Shown: positions 50,101 to 57,400 of the stretch, one piece after another
Layout of the letters: each line of letters starts with the position of its first letter
How positions within the stretch are numbered: position 1 is the first letter of the stretch
From: Dicaeum eximium
Lineage: Eukaryota > Chordata > Aves > Passeriformes > Dicaeidae
DNA: 64,000 nt
Reading direction: 5' to 3'
NCBI GenBank assembly: GCA_013396995.1
Contig: VWZP01010964.1
Span: forward strand, 354,345-418,344
The notes under the pieces: generated by a model
What the model was told of the DNA's origin: nothing
The model's database searches: none
What the model saw: only the letters and a program-made list of their open reading frames with translations
Program-made: the position numbers and the translations under genes

Positions 50101-51369
50101 AAGGCAGCTTCAAGATCATCTCATTCCAACCCCCTGCGATGGGCAGGGACACCTTCCCCTAGACCAGGTTGTTGAGGGCCCTGTCCAACCTGGCCTGAAA
50201 CACTCCCAAGGATGGGGCAGCCACAGCTTCTCTGGGCAGCCTGTGCCAGTGCCACTGCCCTCACACAAAATAATCTCTTCCTTATTCCTTCTTCTAATCT
50301 AAACCTACTCTCCTTCAGTTTAAAGCCATTGCCCCTTGTCCTGTCACTTCACACCCTTCTCCACAGTCCCTCTCCAGCATAAGCAGTGTCAGAACACTGG
50401 TTCCATGTTTGACAGTGGTTCCCAGTGTGAACACGAGTTGCTTCACTTGCCACTGTCAGTTGGGATTACTTGCATTTTCCATATCCACATTTGCAATGTG
50501 TCTTTGAAGCCAGTGGGACCTGAGAAATGCTGAAACCTTGACAAAGATCTGAGTAAAGATCCAAACTTCCATTGTCTCCTACCTGAACACATGGTACAAG
50601 TCTGTCTAGCACACATTTGTTTGGAATACTACAAATACAACTTGACTATCCAGTCAGACTGGTGTGTTAAAATGCTGTTGTCTTGTGACTCCCCAGGTTG
50701 CAGAAGAACAAGGCCAGGAAAACCCTGTAGATCACGATCCCATTCATGATCAGAGTTGGTACCTGGACCGACCGCTGAGGAAACGCCTTCACCAGGAGTA
50801 TGGAGTTCAAGGCTGGGCTATTGTACAGTTTCTAGGAGATGTAGTTTTCATCCCAGCAGGAGCTCCACACCAGGCAAGCACAAGGGACATGGAATGGCCT
50901 GACTTGCCGGGCAGCTCTTTGAACATGTGGCTAATGCTTGTTTGTTCTCTCTAGGTTCATAATTTGTACAGTTGTATTAAAGTTGCAGAAGACTTTGTTT
51001 CCCCAGAGCATGTCAAACACTGCTTCTGGCTCACTCAGGAATTTAGATATCTGTCACATACGCATACGAACCATGAAGATAAATTGCAGGTAACTTCCCA
51101 ATGCTCAGTGCTCTTGACCCTTTACAAAAAAACCCACTAAAACACAACAGATACTTTCCGAAGTTGGTGATTTGCATGGGCGTGTCCAAACTGACCCGCA
51201 CAGGGTGAGGGGGAGTAAGTGGGAAAGCTGGAGAAGTATCTGTGCTGTTTGCTTGTAAAGCCAAGCACCTTTTCCTTTGCTCCTGCAGGTAAAGAATGTC
51301 ATATACCATGCTGTTAAAGATGCAGTTGGGATACTGAGAGCTAACGAATCCAGCCTTAGCAGACCGTGA
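22978..51369 (+). CDS. KDM3A: KDM3A (JMJD1A), lysine demethylase 3A, complete gene in 25 coding exons
   Basis: KDM3A is a nuclear Fe(II)/2-oxoglutarate oxygenase that removes mono- and dimethyl marks from histone H3 Lys9. It acts as a coactivator of nuclear receptors and HIF-dependent genes, with roles in spermatogenesis and metabolism. The 25 exons listed separately join in frame to 3978 nt, or 1325 residues plus stop; the human protein has 1321. Landmarks: conserved N-terminal part (1-270), low-complexity variable part (about 274-510), Cys-rich segment (C554, C557, C575), C2-type zinc finger (C669, C672, C683, C686, C691, C694), coactivator motif L888-R-N-L-L892, and a C-terminal JmjC domain with iron ligands H1124, D1126 and H1253. 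These ligands equal human H1120, D1122 and H1249 with a constant +4 shift. All introns are GT-AG except two GC-AG introns (25805-27874 and 50874-50954). KDM3B was excluded by sequence and synteny. Confidence 0.97.
25279..25296. repeat. Homopolymer G18 after T8 in KDM3A intron 2
   Basis: Eighteen consecutive G follow eight T (25271-25278). Such runs are prone to replication and assembly slippage, so the true length is uncertain. Confidence 0.85.
25655..25804 (+). CDS. KDM3A: KDM3A coding exon 2 (residues 58-107), GC donor
   Basis: Follows TTTCTGTAG. Encodes ICVEFDDEPWEKRRWIEVYS to VQWPAM and ends in phase 0. The donor is ATG followed by GCAAGT, so intron 2 is of the GC-AG class. No GT donor nearby would keep the conserved QWPA(M/I)-TYK junction. 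Confidence 0.93.
27544..27563. repeat. Perfect 20-bp palindrome in KDM3A intron 2
   Basis: ATTAGAATTG is followed directly by its reverse complement CAATTCTAAT. AT-rich, with no known motif assigned; chance is possible. Confidence 0.7.
27875..27985 (+). CDS. KDM3A: KDM3A coding exon 3 (residues 108-144)
   Basis: Begins TYKSLVDKAGMGSLVSVRYL after TTTTTTTAG and ends DLLTPIQ before GTAACC. Phase 0 at both ends. Confidence 0.95.
29452..29554 (+). CDS. KDM3A: KDM3A coding exon 4 (residues 145-178)
   Basis: Begins DVDSSRLSLKDDQNV after GAAATAG and ends HLDETRLVQ plus one base before GTACAA. Matches the human DVNSLRLSLTDNQ region. Confidence 0.93.
30179..30303 (+). CDS. KDM3A: KDM3A coding exon 5 (residues 179-220)
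   Basis: Encodes GGKNIIGSKIRIYSLDPSTQ to LEVNCQE before GTAGGA. It contains the highly conserved IYSLDPSTQWF stretch. Confidence 0.96.
30789..30861 (+). CDS. KDM3A: KDM3A coding exon 6 (residues 221-244)
   Basis: Encodes IPALKTLDPELIHVEIIYDN and NGKC plus one base before GTAAGA. The following intron is only 80 nt (30862-30941). Confidence 0.93.
30942..31027 (+). CDS. KDM3A: KDM3A coding exon 7 (residues 245-273)
   Basis: Encodes DKSKRIGGVKRKSSDNSG to HTKSPE before GTAATG. It matches the human RIGAVKRKSSENNG block, which contains a basic, nuclear-localisation-like KRK stretch. Confidence 0.93.
33171..33322 (+). CDS. KDM3A: KDM3A coding exon 8 (residues 274-323)
   Basis: Encodes VSPSQGHVQSVPTVLGEALL to NSPPNLGAETPQ plus two bases before GTAAGG. 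It aligns with human VQSVPTTVFKEILLGCT and SPPNLGAKIPQG; a disordered, variable region. Confidence 0.93.
34327..34898 (+). CDS. KDM3A: KDM3A coding exon 9 (residues 324-514), largest exon
   Basis: A 572-nt exon after TTTCAG, beginning (G)TCRRSLPETHPSCLNTG and ending KVQDN plus one base before GTAAGT. Ser/Thr/Asn-rich and poorly conserved compared with human, although islands such as SSCLNT and LPKEC are recognisable. Probably disordered; no domain seen. Confidence 0.93.
36137..36338 (+). CDS. KDM3A: KDM3A coding exon 10 (residues 515-581)
   Basis: Encodes IICRKSILSDATKVKKLQQS, GEAFVQDG and KCRECRLDSYRKNKEQ to FCRFFHFR. C554, C557 and C575 belong to the Cys-rich part before the zinc finger. 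Unusually GC-rich for this gene. Confidence 0.95.
37745..37959 (+). CDS. KDM3A: KDM3A coding exon 11 (residues 582-653)
   Basis: Encodes RLQFNKHGILREEGFLTPNK, then LDLDTAKYILANIGDHFC, and ends STIEPH plus one base before GTAAGA. Very similar to human throughout. Confidence 0.96.
40023..40068 (-). repeat. Possible CR1 tail remnant
   Basis: 'aatcacagattcacagaaaa' followed by a diverged ggctctggaaggg block resembles the reverse CR1 terminus. Weak match. Confidence 0.35.
40648..40800 (+). CDS. KDM3A: KDM3A coding exon 12 (residues 654-704), zinc finger
   Basis: Encodes RQVAWKRAV followed by the zinc-finger core CDVCDTTIFNLHWVC, then CGFGVCVDCYRM. C669, C672, C683, C686, C691 and C694 are all present. 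Ends NSCE plus one base; the donor GTGGGA is weaker than its neighbours. Confidence 0.96.
40899..41335 (-). mobile_element. Solo LTR of an endogenous retrovirus, antisense in KDM3A intron 12
   Basis: Read on the minus strand, the element starts TGTCGAGCCTC at 41335, with an AAAAGGGGGAAATGATGCC block just inside, and ends TTCTCA at 40899. It has a TATA-like TTATAGAA (about 41062-41069) and AATAAA at 40958-40953, 52 bases before its end. That gives the U3-R-U5 order of an LTR in about 437 bp. No internal retroviral genes flank it, so it is a solo LTR. I recall very similar LTRs (an ERVL-like group) from songbird genomes. The ends are inferred from TG...CA; no clear target-site duplication was seen. 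Confidence 0.6.
41480..41575 (+). CDS. KDM3A: KDM3A coding exon 13 (residues 705-736)
   Basis: Encodes DDDSDTFSWFKCVKGQ then HEPENLMPTQIIPGK plus one base before GTATTG. The Asp-rich start (DDDSD) replaces human QGAAYK. Confidence 0.94.
41897..42024 (+). CDS. KDM3A: KDM3A coding exon 14 (residues 737-779)
   Basis: Encodes ALYDVGDIVHSVRTKWGIKA and NCPCANKQF to KEDSKQ before GTACTG. Highly conserved. Confidence 0.96.
43667..43853 (+). CDS. KDM3A: KDM3A coding exon 15 (residues 780-841)
   Basis: Encodes HLASGDRPGLQHNSFVLSPQ to SLNWFSNLTSGNVNKENK plus one base before GTATGT. The first half is variable; the LTSGNVNKENK end is identical to human. Confidence 0.94.
44224..44260. repeat. TA/TG-rich microsatellite
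   Basis: An alternating purine-pyrimidine run of tgtatatata units lies in KDM3A intron 15, about 80 bases before exon 16. Confidence 0.7.
44341..44510 (+). CDS. KDM3A: KDM3A coding exon 16 (residues 842-898), LXXLL motif
   Basis: Encodes EKLLTPVSKNENK to ILTPVSNNNTGF, then LRNLL (888-892), and ends SSAGK before GTACAG. LXXLL motifs of this kind mediate nuclear-receptor contact in this family. Confidence 0.95.
45283..45519 (+). CDS. KDM3A: KDM3A coding exon 17 (residues 899-977)
   Basis: Encodes TDNGLKSTPKILDDIFASLV, GFDTPHYWLCDNRLLCL and NVFRECWKQGQ before GTATTT. Nearly identical to human in its second half. Confidence 0.96.
45644..45681 (+). repeat. 38-bp direct repeat, copy 1
   Basis: Begins cacatccttatctaaggatc and ends tactgtttaaatc. 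It matches the copy at 46619-46656 in 36 of 38 positions, and KDM3A exon 18 lies between them. Confidence 0.85.
45911..46082 (+). CDS. KDM3A: KDM3A coding exon 18 (residues 978-1034)
   Basis: Encodes PVMVSGVHHKLNADLWRPES, EVDLVNCRTNEIITG and ATVGDFWDGFEDIS plus one base before GTAAGA. It lies between the two copies of a 38-bp direct repeat. Confidence 0.96.
46619..46656 (+). repeat. 38-bp direct repeat, copy 2
   Basis: Second copy of the repeat at 45644-45681, 975 bases downstream, with two adjacent substitutions after the shared 'aaggatct'. It may be a piece of a dispersed repeat I do not recognise. Confidence 0.85.
47048..47138 (+). CDS. KDM3A: KDM3A coding exon 19 (residues 1035-1064)
   Basis: Encodes SRLRTEEGEPMVLKLKDW and PPGEDFRDMMPS plus two bases before GTATGA. 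Has one residue more than human around RTEEGEP. Leads into the JmjC domain. Confidence 0.95.
47691..47821 (+). CDS. KDM3A: KDM3A coding exon 20 (residues 1065-1108), JmjC start
   Basis: Encodes RFDDLMKNIPLPEYTRRGG, KLNLASRLPNYFVRPDLG and PKMYNAY plus one base before GTAAGG. First part of the JmjC domain. Confidence 0.97.
48585..48704 (+). CDS. KDM3A: KDM3A coding exon 21 (residues 1109-1148), Fe ligands H1124 and D1126
   Basis: Encodes GLITPEDRKYGTTNLHLDVS, then DAANVMVYVGIPKG. The HxD iron-binding pair is H1124-L-D1126. The following intron is only 86 nt (48705-48790). Confidence 0.97.
48791..48930 (+). CDS. KDM3A: KDM3A coding exon 22 (residues 1149-1195)
   Basis: Encodes EVLKTIQDGDSDELTIKRF, then GALWHIYAAKDTEKIREFL and KK before GTAACT. 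Confidence 0.96.
50083..50385 (-). repeat. CR1 LINE 3'-end copy in KDM3A intron 22
   Basis: Reverse CR1 over about 300 bases: gaatggctggggttggaagg, catctcattccaacccc, gatgggcagggacacc, agaccaggttg, ctgtccaacctggcctg, and ending near 'agtccctctccagc'. It ends about 310 bases before exon 23. Confidence 0.92.
50697..50873 (+). CDS. KDM3A: KDM3A coding exon 23 (residues 1196-1254), Fe ligand H1253, GC donor
   Basis: Encodes VAEEQGQENPVDHDPIHDQS, GVQGWAIVQFLGDVVFIP and AGAPHQ. H1253 is the third iron ligand. The exon ends CAG followed by GCAAGC, the second GC-AG intron of the gene. Confidence 0.96.
50955..51089 (+). CDS. KDM3A: KDM3A coding exon 24 (residues 1255-1299)
   Basis: Encodes VHNLYSCIKVAEDFVSPEHV and KHCFWLTQEFRYLSHTH to EDKLQ before GTAACT. 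End of the JmjC fold. Confidence 0.97.
51289..51369 (+). CDS. KDM3A: KDM3A coding exon 25 (residues 1300-1325 and stop)
   Basis: Encodes VKNVIYHAVKDAVGILRANE and SSLSRP, then TGA at 51367-51369. Human ends ASESSFGKP at the same place. Confidence 0.96.
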   Translation, partial: VKNVIYHAVKDAVGILRANESSLSRP

Positions 51370-52040
51370 TGTAGAGCCTTAACCACACACTATGAAACAG
51401 AAGCGTTGGCAGCTGTTTTACCTACTCAGTCAGGACCTCTGTGGACTTTGAGATTATATGAATGTTACCTCATCTTCCTTTCAGCAGTACCAGAGGGTTG
51501 TGGTACTATGTTCTGTGTATTCTTCCAATGTTTACAAACCTGATATGTATATGTAGTAATATGTATGGACTGTGGCATACTGTGAATGCTCAGTTGCAAT
51601 AGAACTTTATATGGAGTTGCTCTCCAAACTGTACAAAATACCTCCTATAGAACTGTTGGGAACTATTCCAAATTATTCGTTTGAAAAATATTATTCAAGG
51701 CATTGTAAAGCTTCAATTTTTAAAATTTATTTTGGGGTGGGAGGAAGTATGGAATCACTCAGTTTAATAACCAATTTACATAAAAAGTTAAGAATGCAGT
51801 TCTGGAATTTCACATTAACATAGAACTAGCATTTAAAAGTAGCTTTAAGCTATTGTATAGTAACATAGAGATGGGAGTTAACCATCTTTAGGTAAATGTA
51901 TTTAAATTTCTAAATGTTAAAAGAAACTTTTAATCAAATGTCTTCTGTTCAAAACTGCTCTTTAATTTGAACTGATGTTTGATTCTTTTGTTTTTAACAC
52001 TGAATGGTTACATAAAAATTCTTCTATTTCAGATACTGTT
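51370..52040 (+). other. KDM3A: KDM3A 3' UTR (end uncertain)
   Basis: AT-rich sequence after the stop with no coding signal. There is no AATAAA or ATTAAA in this stretch. A CATAAA variant at about 52010-52015, followed by a T/GT-rich tract, is a plausible poly(A) signal. The end point is a guess. Confidence 0.4.
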
Positions 52041-53937
52041 CCTTGCCTGTCTTCTATTGCCTGTTTAAATTGTAATTATTTTGATGCAGTACTTTGAAAT
52101 GCAAAAGAAAACTGTGTATCAGAAATGGTTCATACTGTTTTTTGAAGTATTTGAAGGCTTAGGGTATGGAATTTAGCAGCAGACCTGTCTATAGTTATTT
52201 TTGATTAACCCAAGCATGACTTAGCTGACAGACTACTGCTGCCAGTGCTGTGGTCTGTATCACATGAGCTTTGCAGCTTCAGTCTGAAATGGTACGCACA
52301 GAACTCAGGGTTATTTGGAGAAGCACTGAAAACATTTTAAGATTTAAAACAGGAAGAGAGGTTATGAATCTCAAAAAGTGGAAAGTGAAATCTCAAAAAG
52401 GAAAAGTCAATCTCACATTTTATGTGATATCCTGAGACAAAATTAACCTTTCAGTTCTATCCCAGCACTGAAAGTTACAGGATGGCTGTTGGGAACAGCA
52501 CGGCAGGAGAGGAAAACTCCAAGTTCACTTTTCTGAGCTTATGCAACAACTTGAACTCTGCAAATTCTGCTCCCTGTAGTACTTTACCTGCTGTTTGTGA
52601 TGCATTGAGTGTTGAGTTTGTCTTGGGTGGCAGGATCCTTTACAGAAAAATTTCCTCTGATTGCTCCTCAGGAGTGGGGACAGGCTGTGGTGATGTGCAG
52701 GGAGCAGGAGTCTCTTGTGAGAGTTAAGTGAAGTTGCCATACAGGTTTTCCTACACAACAGCCCTTCACTCTACTCAGTGGGAGCTTTCCTCCACCTTCA
52801 CTTGCTGACACCTCTTGACAGTAAATAACTTGTTCTAGGCACTTCAGGTGCCTTCATTTGGCATCTTGTGCTTGAACTTGTCAAGTATGCTTAAAAACAA
52901 CACTTACCTGAACATTCTCCCTTGAACTATCAAGTTGAAGGAGATGACATAAGGCAGGTTAATTGCTTTCCTTGGAGCCAGCTGGAGTATTTGTGGGTAG
53001 CTGGAGTACAGGTACCTGCCAGGGAGCTGAGTCACACTGATCTTACACACCCCTGTGTGTGCACATAGATCTGAAAAGATTCATTGTTGAAGCTGGATTA
53101 TGAGCTCTTACCATTGTGCTGTTGTTCAATCTTGTTTTATTGCAGCTCTCACCCACTTTTGTTCGGATCTGTCCTTTCTGTATTTTTAAGACCACAAGAA
53201 ACAAACTGTCCCTCTTGCCTATTTTTGTTGCATCTGGAGTGGAGGTAACACTTTAACTGCACAGCCATGAAGCACCAGGCATACTTTGTCTCCCCCATCA
53301 GAAAGGTGAACAGTGCTTGGCCCTCCCATGCTTTTACAGCTGAAAATGGGAGGTGTTGGACTCCATCCAGCTCTCTGTGTGCCTTGTGTGTTTTTCTGCT
53401 CTTGCTGTTGGGATACAATTAGTTAGAGACTTGGCTTTCTTTGGGTAAGTCTTCCTTAAAATGAAGAGCTCTGGCCTTTGACCAGGAGGTGCTGTGGCAG
53501 TGATGGGTTTGGGTCAGAGTTTTTTGGTTTGCAAACAGCCTTTGTGAGCCATGACATCCATTTTGCCTGAAGCTTCTCCTTGGGAGGAGACACAGCTCTC
53601 CTCTGACCCTGAAATGTGCTATTTGAGCAGCAGAGAGGTCTTGGCATGGCCACAGGCTCTGGAGAAGCTTTGCCAAGAGCCTGGTGAGTCAGGGCCCAAC
53701 TCCCACTGCTCCCTGTCCTCACTGTGCCAAGGCCTTGGCTAAGACAGGCTCTCCTGTGATCTTACAGAGCTGGAACAGACTGAAAACTTCTCTTTAACTA
53801 TGCAGTGAAGACCCTAAATGTGCTAAAGAAAGGTTTTAGAAAACTAAAAGGCAAGTGTTAGAGGTGGGTATTGTTTGTGAAAAAGGCCAAAGTGATACAA
53901 ACTAAACTGCTGTGTGGCAGTGACTGTTAGAAGCAGC

Positions 53938-53943
53938 TTTAAT
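53938..53943 (-). terminator. CHMP3: Candidate CHMP3 poly(A) signal ATTAAA
   Basis: TTTAAT on the plus strand is ATTAAA on the CHMP3 strand, about 365 bases after the stop codon. It is the nearest common signal hexamer. An AATAAA at 53141-53136 is the alternative. Confidence 0.4.
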
Positions 53944-54269
53944 AACATTTGTATTGATTCAGGAAAACACAGATCTGACAGGGCTGGGGGTTTTTGGTAG
54001 CAGAGTAAACTGAAGTGCCTGTTAGACAGAAATGCTGCTTGAAGATGAGAATATATTTCAGGACTTTGTCTAAAAATACATAACCTTATACCACCCTTGC
54101 CATGTCACCACAGGCAACATGGGCTGAACAGAAAACTGGAAGAGACTGCACTGCCCAAGAAGTATATTACAGTAGTGTCTTGGAGAAAAAAAAATCCTCA
54201 GGAAGAAAAAAAATATATATATTACATAAATGAGAATACATTAAGTTTTGCATTTTGAAGGTAGGACAG

Positions 54270-54280
54270 AATAAAATAAA
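54270..54280 (+). terminator. Overlapping AATAAA pair, first canonical plus-strand signal after KDM3A
   Basis: AATAAA at 54270-54275 overlaps AATAAA at 54275-54280. On the other strand this is CHMP3 3' UTR, 27-37 bases past the CHMP3 stop. Use by KDM3A is only a possibility. Confidence 0.35.
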
Positions 54281-54306
54281 GCCAACTGTACACATCCATC
54301 CTGTCC

Positions 54307-54443
54307 CTAGCTCCGCAGGGTGGCCAACCGTGACTGCATGGCTTCGATGTCCTCCTCCTCATCCACAGCAGCAGCAGCTGCTCCCATGGGCTCAGGCTCT
54401 GGCAGAGCATCTGTGACTTTACTGGGTGCTTTACCCAAGGCCC
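54307..54443 (-). CDS. CHMP3: CHMP3 coding exon 6 and stop
   Basis: Minus strand: after TGTTGCAG, encodes GALGKAPSKVTDALPEPEP, then MGAAAAAVDEEEDIEAM and QSRLATLRS, with stop TAG at 54309-54307. The C-terminal helix is the VPS4/AMSH MIT-interacting motif. A five-alanine run replaces the human AMAASEDE stretch. Confidence 0.96.
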
Positions 54444-57400
54444 CTGCAACAACAAACAGCCTCATTAGGGAGGGTCAGGCCTTCATTTAATAATTAGTGG
54501 CTTTCAGAGACATGTAAAATAACCCAACCAGTCATTTCCCATGGAGGTCACACCCCTGAGCTGTGACAGGGCCAGCCCGGGGGTGATGGCTGCCAGCAGC
54601 ACTGACCTGCCAGTCTGAGCCTCTGCCCTCCTTCCCTTCTGGGAGGAGGCTCCCAGCTCCTCCCAAGCCCTGCTGCTTGTCTGGGAGCTCCCCCTGCCTG
54701 CTCCAGAGGAGGAGAGCTGCTCCAGCCAGAAAACAGGATGGAAAAAGCAAATTAGGATGTGAGAAAGAAGAGGGCAATGTGCCAGGCACTGAGCACAAGG
54801 TACCAGCAGGGTGGGTGCTGCACTTGCAGCGGGGTACAGCTGAATGCAGCCCTGGAACTTGTTCTTGTCATACCACATCACAAGCAATCCAGGTGAAAGG
54901 AGCATTCTAAGCATTCTCCAAGTCAAATAACCAAACCACTAAATCATTACTTCATGAGCTGGAAGGCAGAAGGTGTGGTTTTGGTTTTAAGAAGGTTTTT
55001 GTGTTTGTTTTGGGTTTTTTCCCCCAAACAAGACATGTTACTGCCAGGACTCACAACACAGCCTATGACTGCAGGCAGTGCAGCAGAGTTTATTTCTTGT
55101 TTTCATTAATAACAATACCTAGTAAATCATGGAAGTTTCACCTTGTTAAGAGGGTTCACTGCACAGCCAAAGACAGATCTGTTAGAGCCTCAATTACATA
55201 ACTGCACAGACAGCAGCTGATGGACATTAGTTCTGCCTTGCTGAGCCCCACTGGCCTTCTCAGCCAGAATTCCCTGAGAAACCACTTTGTCAGAGCTCTC
55301 TGCCCATCACCAAAGGAAGAGATGCCACTGGGAGAGTGCAGAATAGATGAAGATTTCAGTTGCTGCATCTTACTGAACAGAGCAGGGACTTGGCTCTCAG
55401 CAGCACCCACAAACTCACCAGCTGTAATTTCAAAAAGGATTTTATCAATTTCTGCCTCAGCTTCCTCTTCCATCTCCTCCTGATCCTCCAGGCCTTCAAA
55501 GGTGTCCTCCAGCATTTCCTCTATAATTCCAGCCTAGCAGAAAAAAACAAGGCAGCCTGTGATGCCCTTGGAAACAGCAGAGTAAGAAGACACATTTCTG
55601 CTTGGGAGATGAGGTTATGCCTATCCAGGCATGTAACACCCCCTGCTCCATGGGGGCTTCCAGATCAAGGCTGCTGCAGGAGGGTGGCCAACACACCTGC
55701 CCTCAGAGTGAGCACACATCTCTACAACTGGTGCACAGAAAAAGCAGGAAGAAAACTCAGGATTAAAGGCACTTGTTCTCACTTTGAAAAGTTCAAGTTA
55801 TTTAAACTGAAAGAGGAGAGATTTAAATTAGATATTAGGAAGAAATTCTTCCCTGTGAGGGTGGTGAGGCACTGGAACAGGTTGCCCAGAGAAGCTGTGG
55901 ATGCCCAGTCCCTGGAAGTGTTCCCAGCCAGGTTAGATGGGGCTCTGACAACCTGTTCTAGTGGCACATGTCTCTGTCCATGGCAGGGGGGCTGGAATTA
56001 CACGATCTTTAAGATCCTTTCCAACCCAAACCATTCTTTGATTCCGTGGTTATTTATTGTTGTTGCACATCTAAACCAAGAACCCAGCCTGCTCCAAGCA
56101 TGTGAAATACAAGTGTGAATTTCAGTCATGCAGTATAATTGTGTAGCACACTGTAAAACTGCTCTTTGACACAGCTTGGGTTTCTGTCTATCTGCATTTG
56201 AAAACATCCTTTGCAGACCCTGCAACCTAGATATGGCCAAAGCATGCTGGTGCACAATGGTAAAATTATTTAGCTATACACTTACTTGAACTAAACAGTC
56301 TAGAGTGGTAAGAAGGGAAAAAGCAAAACAACTTTGGCAGTTTAAAATGTAATAGTCATAAGAGAGACTTAGTATACTTTCAAATCAGAGGACTCCCATC
56401 ACATGGAGATACTGAGCTAGATGCTTTAAACCAGTGACAGTGAGTCATATCTGAATTAGCCAGGAGTTTTTTGAGTCTTTAAAAATTTTGTAATAAACTT
56501 AATCAGTTAAGGAATGTTGGCTGATTTTGGTTTACATCTGTGTTGGCTAAGTGTCAGTAGAGACAACCCTGAGAAATTAACTCATTGCACCTGCAGAAAG
56601 GAACTCTGTGGACCCACACCCCTTAGAGAATCTATAGCTGAAGAACAAAATTCAATAAGGAATTGTTTAATGGTTATCATATAACTAGAAATGAATTAGA
56701 TGTCATAGAACAAGAATGGTTATCTTGAGAAACTTAAGGCGTCAAAGGCCTATCCATCCCAGAAAACTTGATTAATACATTGCAGGTGTAGTAAGGGAGA
56801 CACTTCATAGGCTTGTACCCTCCAGAAAACTTAATCAATAGTAATTGTCTAAGCAGGACAGCAAATTTAATAAAGCACTGTTAGGTGGATAAAACTCGGG
56901 TTATCCATTAAACAAAGACAGATGAGATGTTCTGCTAATGATTAAAAGAAACAAAACACCTCTACCATGATGCAGTAAATTGGGCAGATTTTTGAGAGTG
57001 TCTATTAAAAAAATCTTGGCTGAAACACAGGGTATATAAATGCCTGAAAACTGCTGTTTCTTTGAACATGTCTATGGCAAGTAAATTCCCCATATGTTCC
57101 AAATTTTGCCTCAAAATTGTTATTAGGAATGTTGGTCTAATAGCTTTTTGCTGTTAGATTTAAAACTCTTTGTGTCACCAGTATCAGACTGGCCATGAAG
57201 GCAGAGAGTGTCCTGAGCTCACAGCAGCCCTGTGACAATGGGGCCACCCAAGCAACTGCACAGCTCAGAAACAGCCAAATGGTGTTCACCAAGTCTGATT
57301 TATGTGCCAGGTCTTACCTTCATCATCTCTTTGGACAAGTCCCTCATCGTTGCTTGGATTTCTGGGATTTTTACTAGATTTTGCATAGCTTTCATGACTT

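Larger units (their letters stand above)
52041..54306. other. KDM3A-CHMP3 tail-to-tail interval, including CHMP3 3' UTR
   Basis: The two genes converge here. No coding segment was recognised. On the minus strand, ATTAAA (53943-53938) and AATAAA (53141-53136) could end CHMP3 transcripts about 0.37 or 1.17 kb after its stop. On the plus strand the first canonical signal after KDM3A is the overlapping AATAAA pair at 54270-54280. Confidence 0.6.

Noticed and set aside
55360..56118. 252-codon plus-strand frame
   Set aside because: It runs antisense over a CHMP3 exon and then through a CR1 fragment; the open frame is composite and not a gene.
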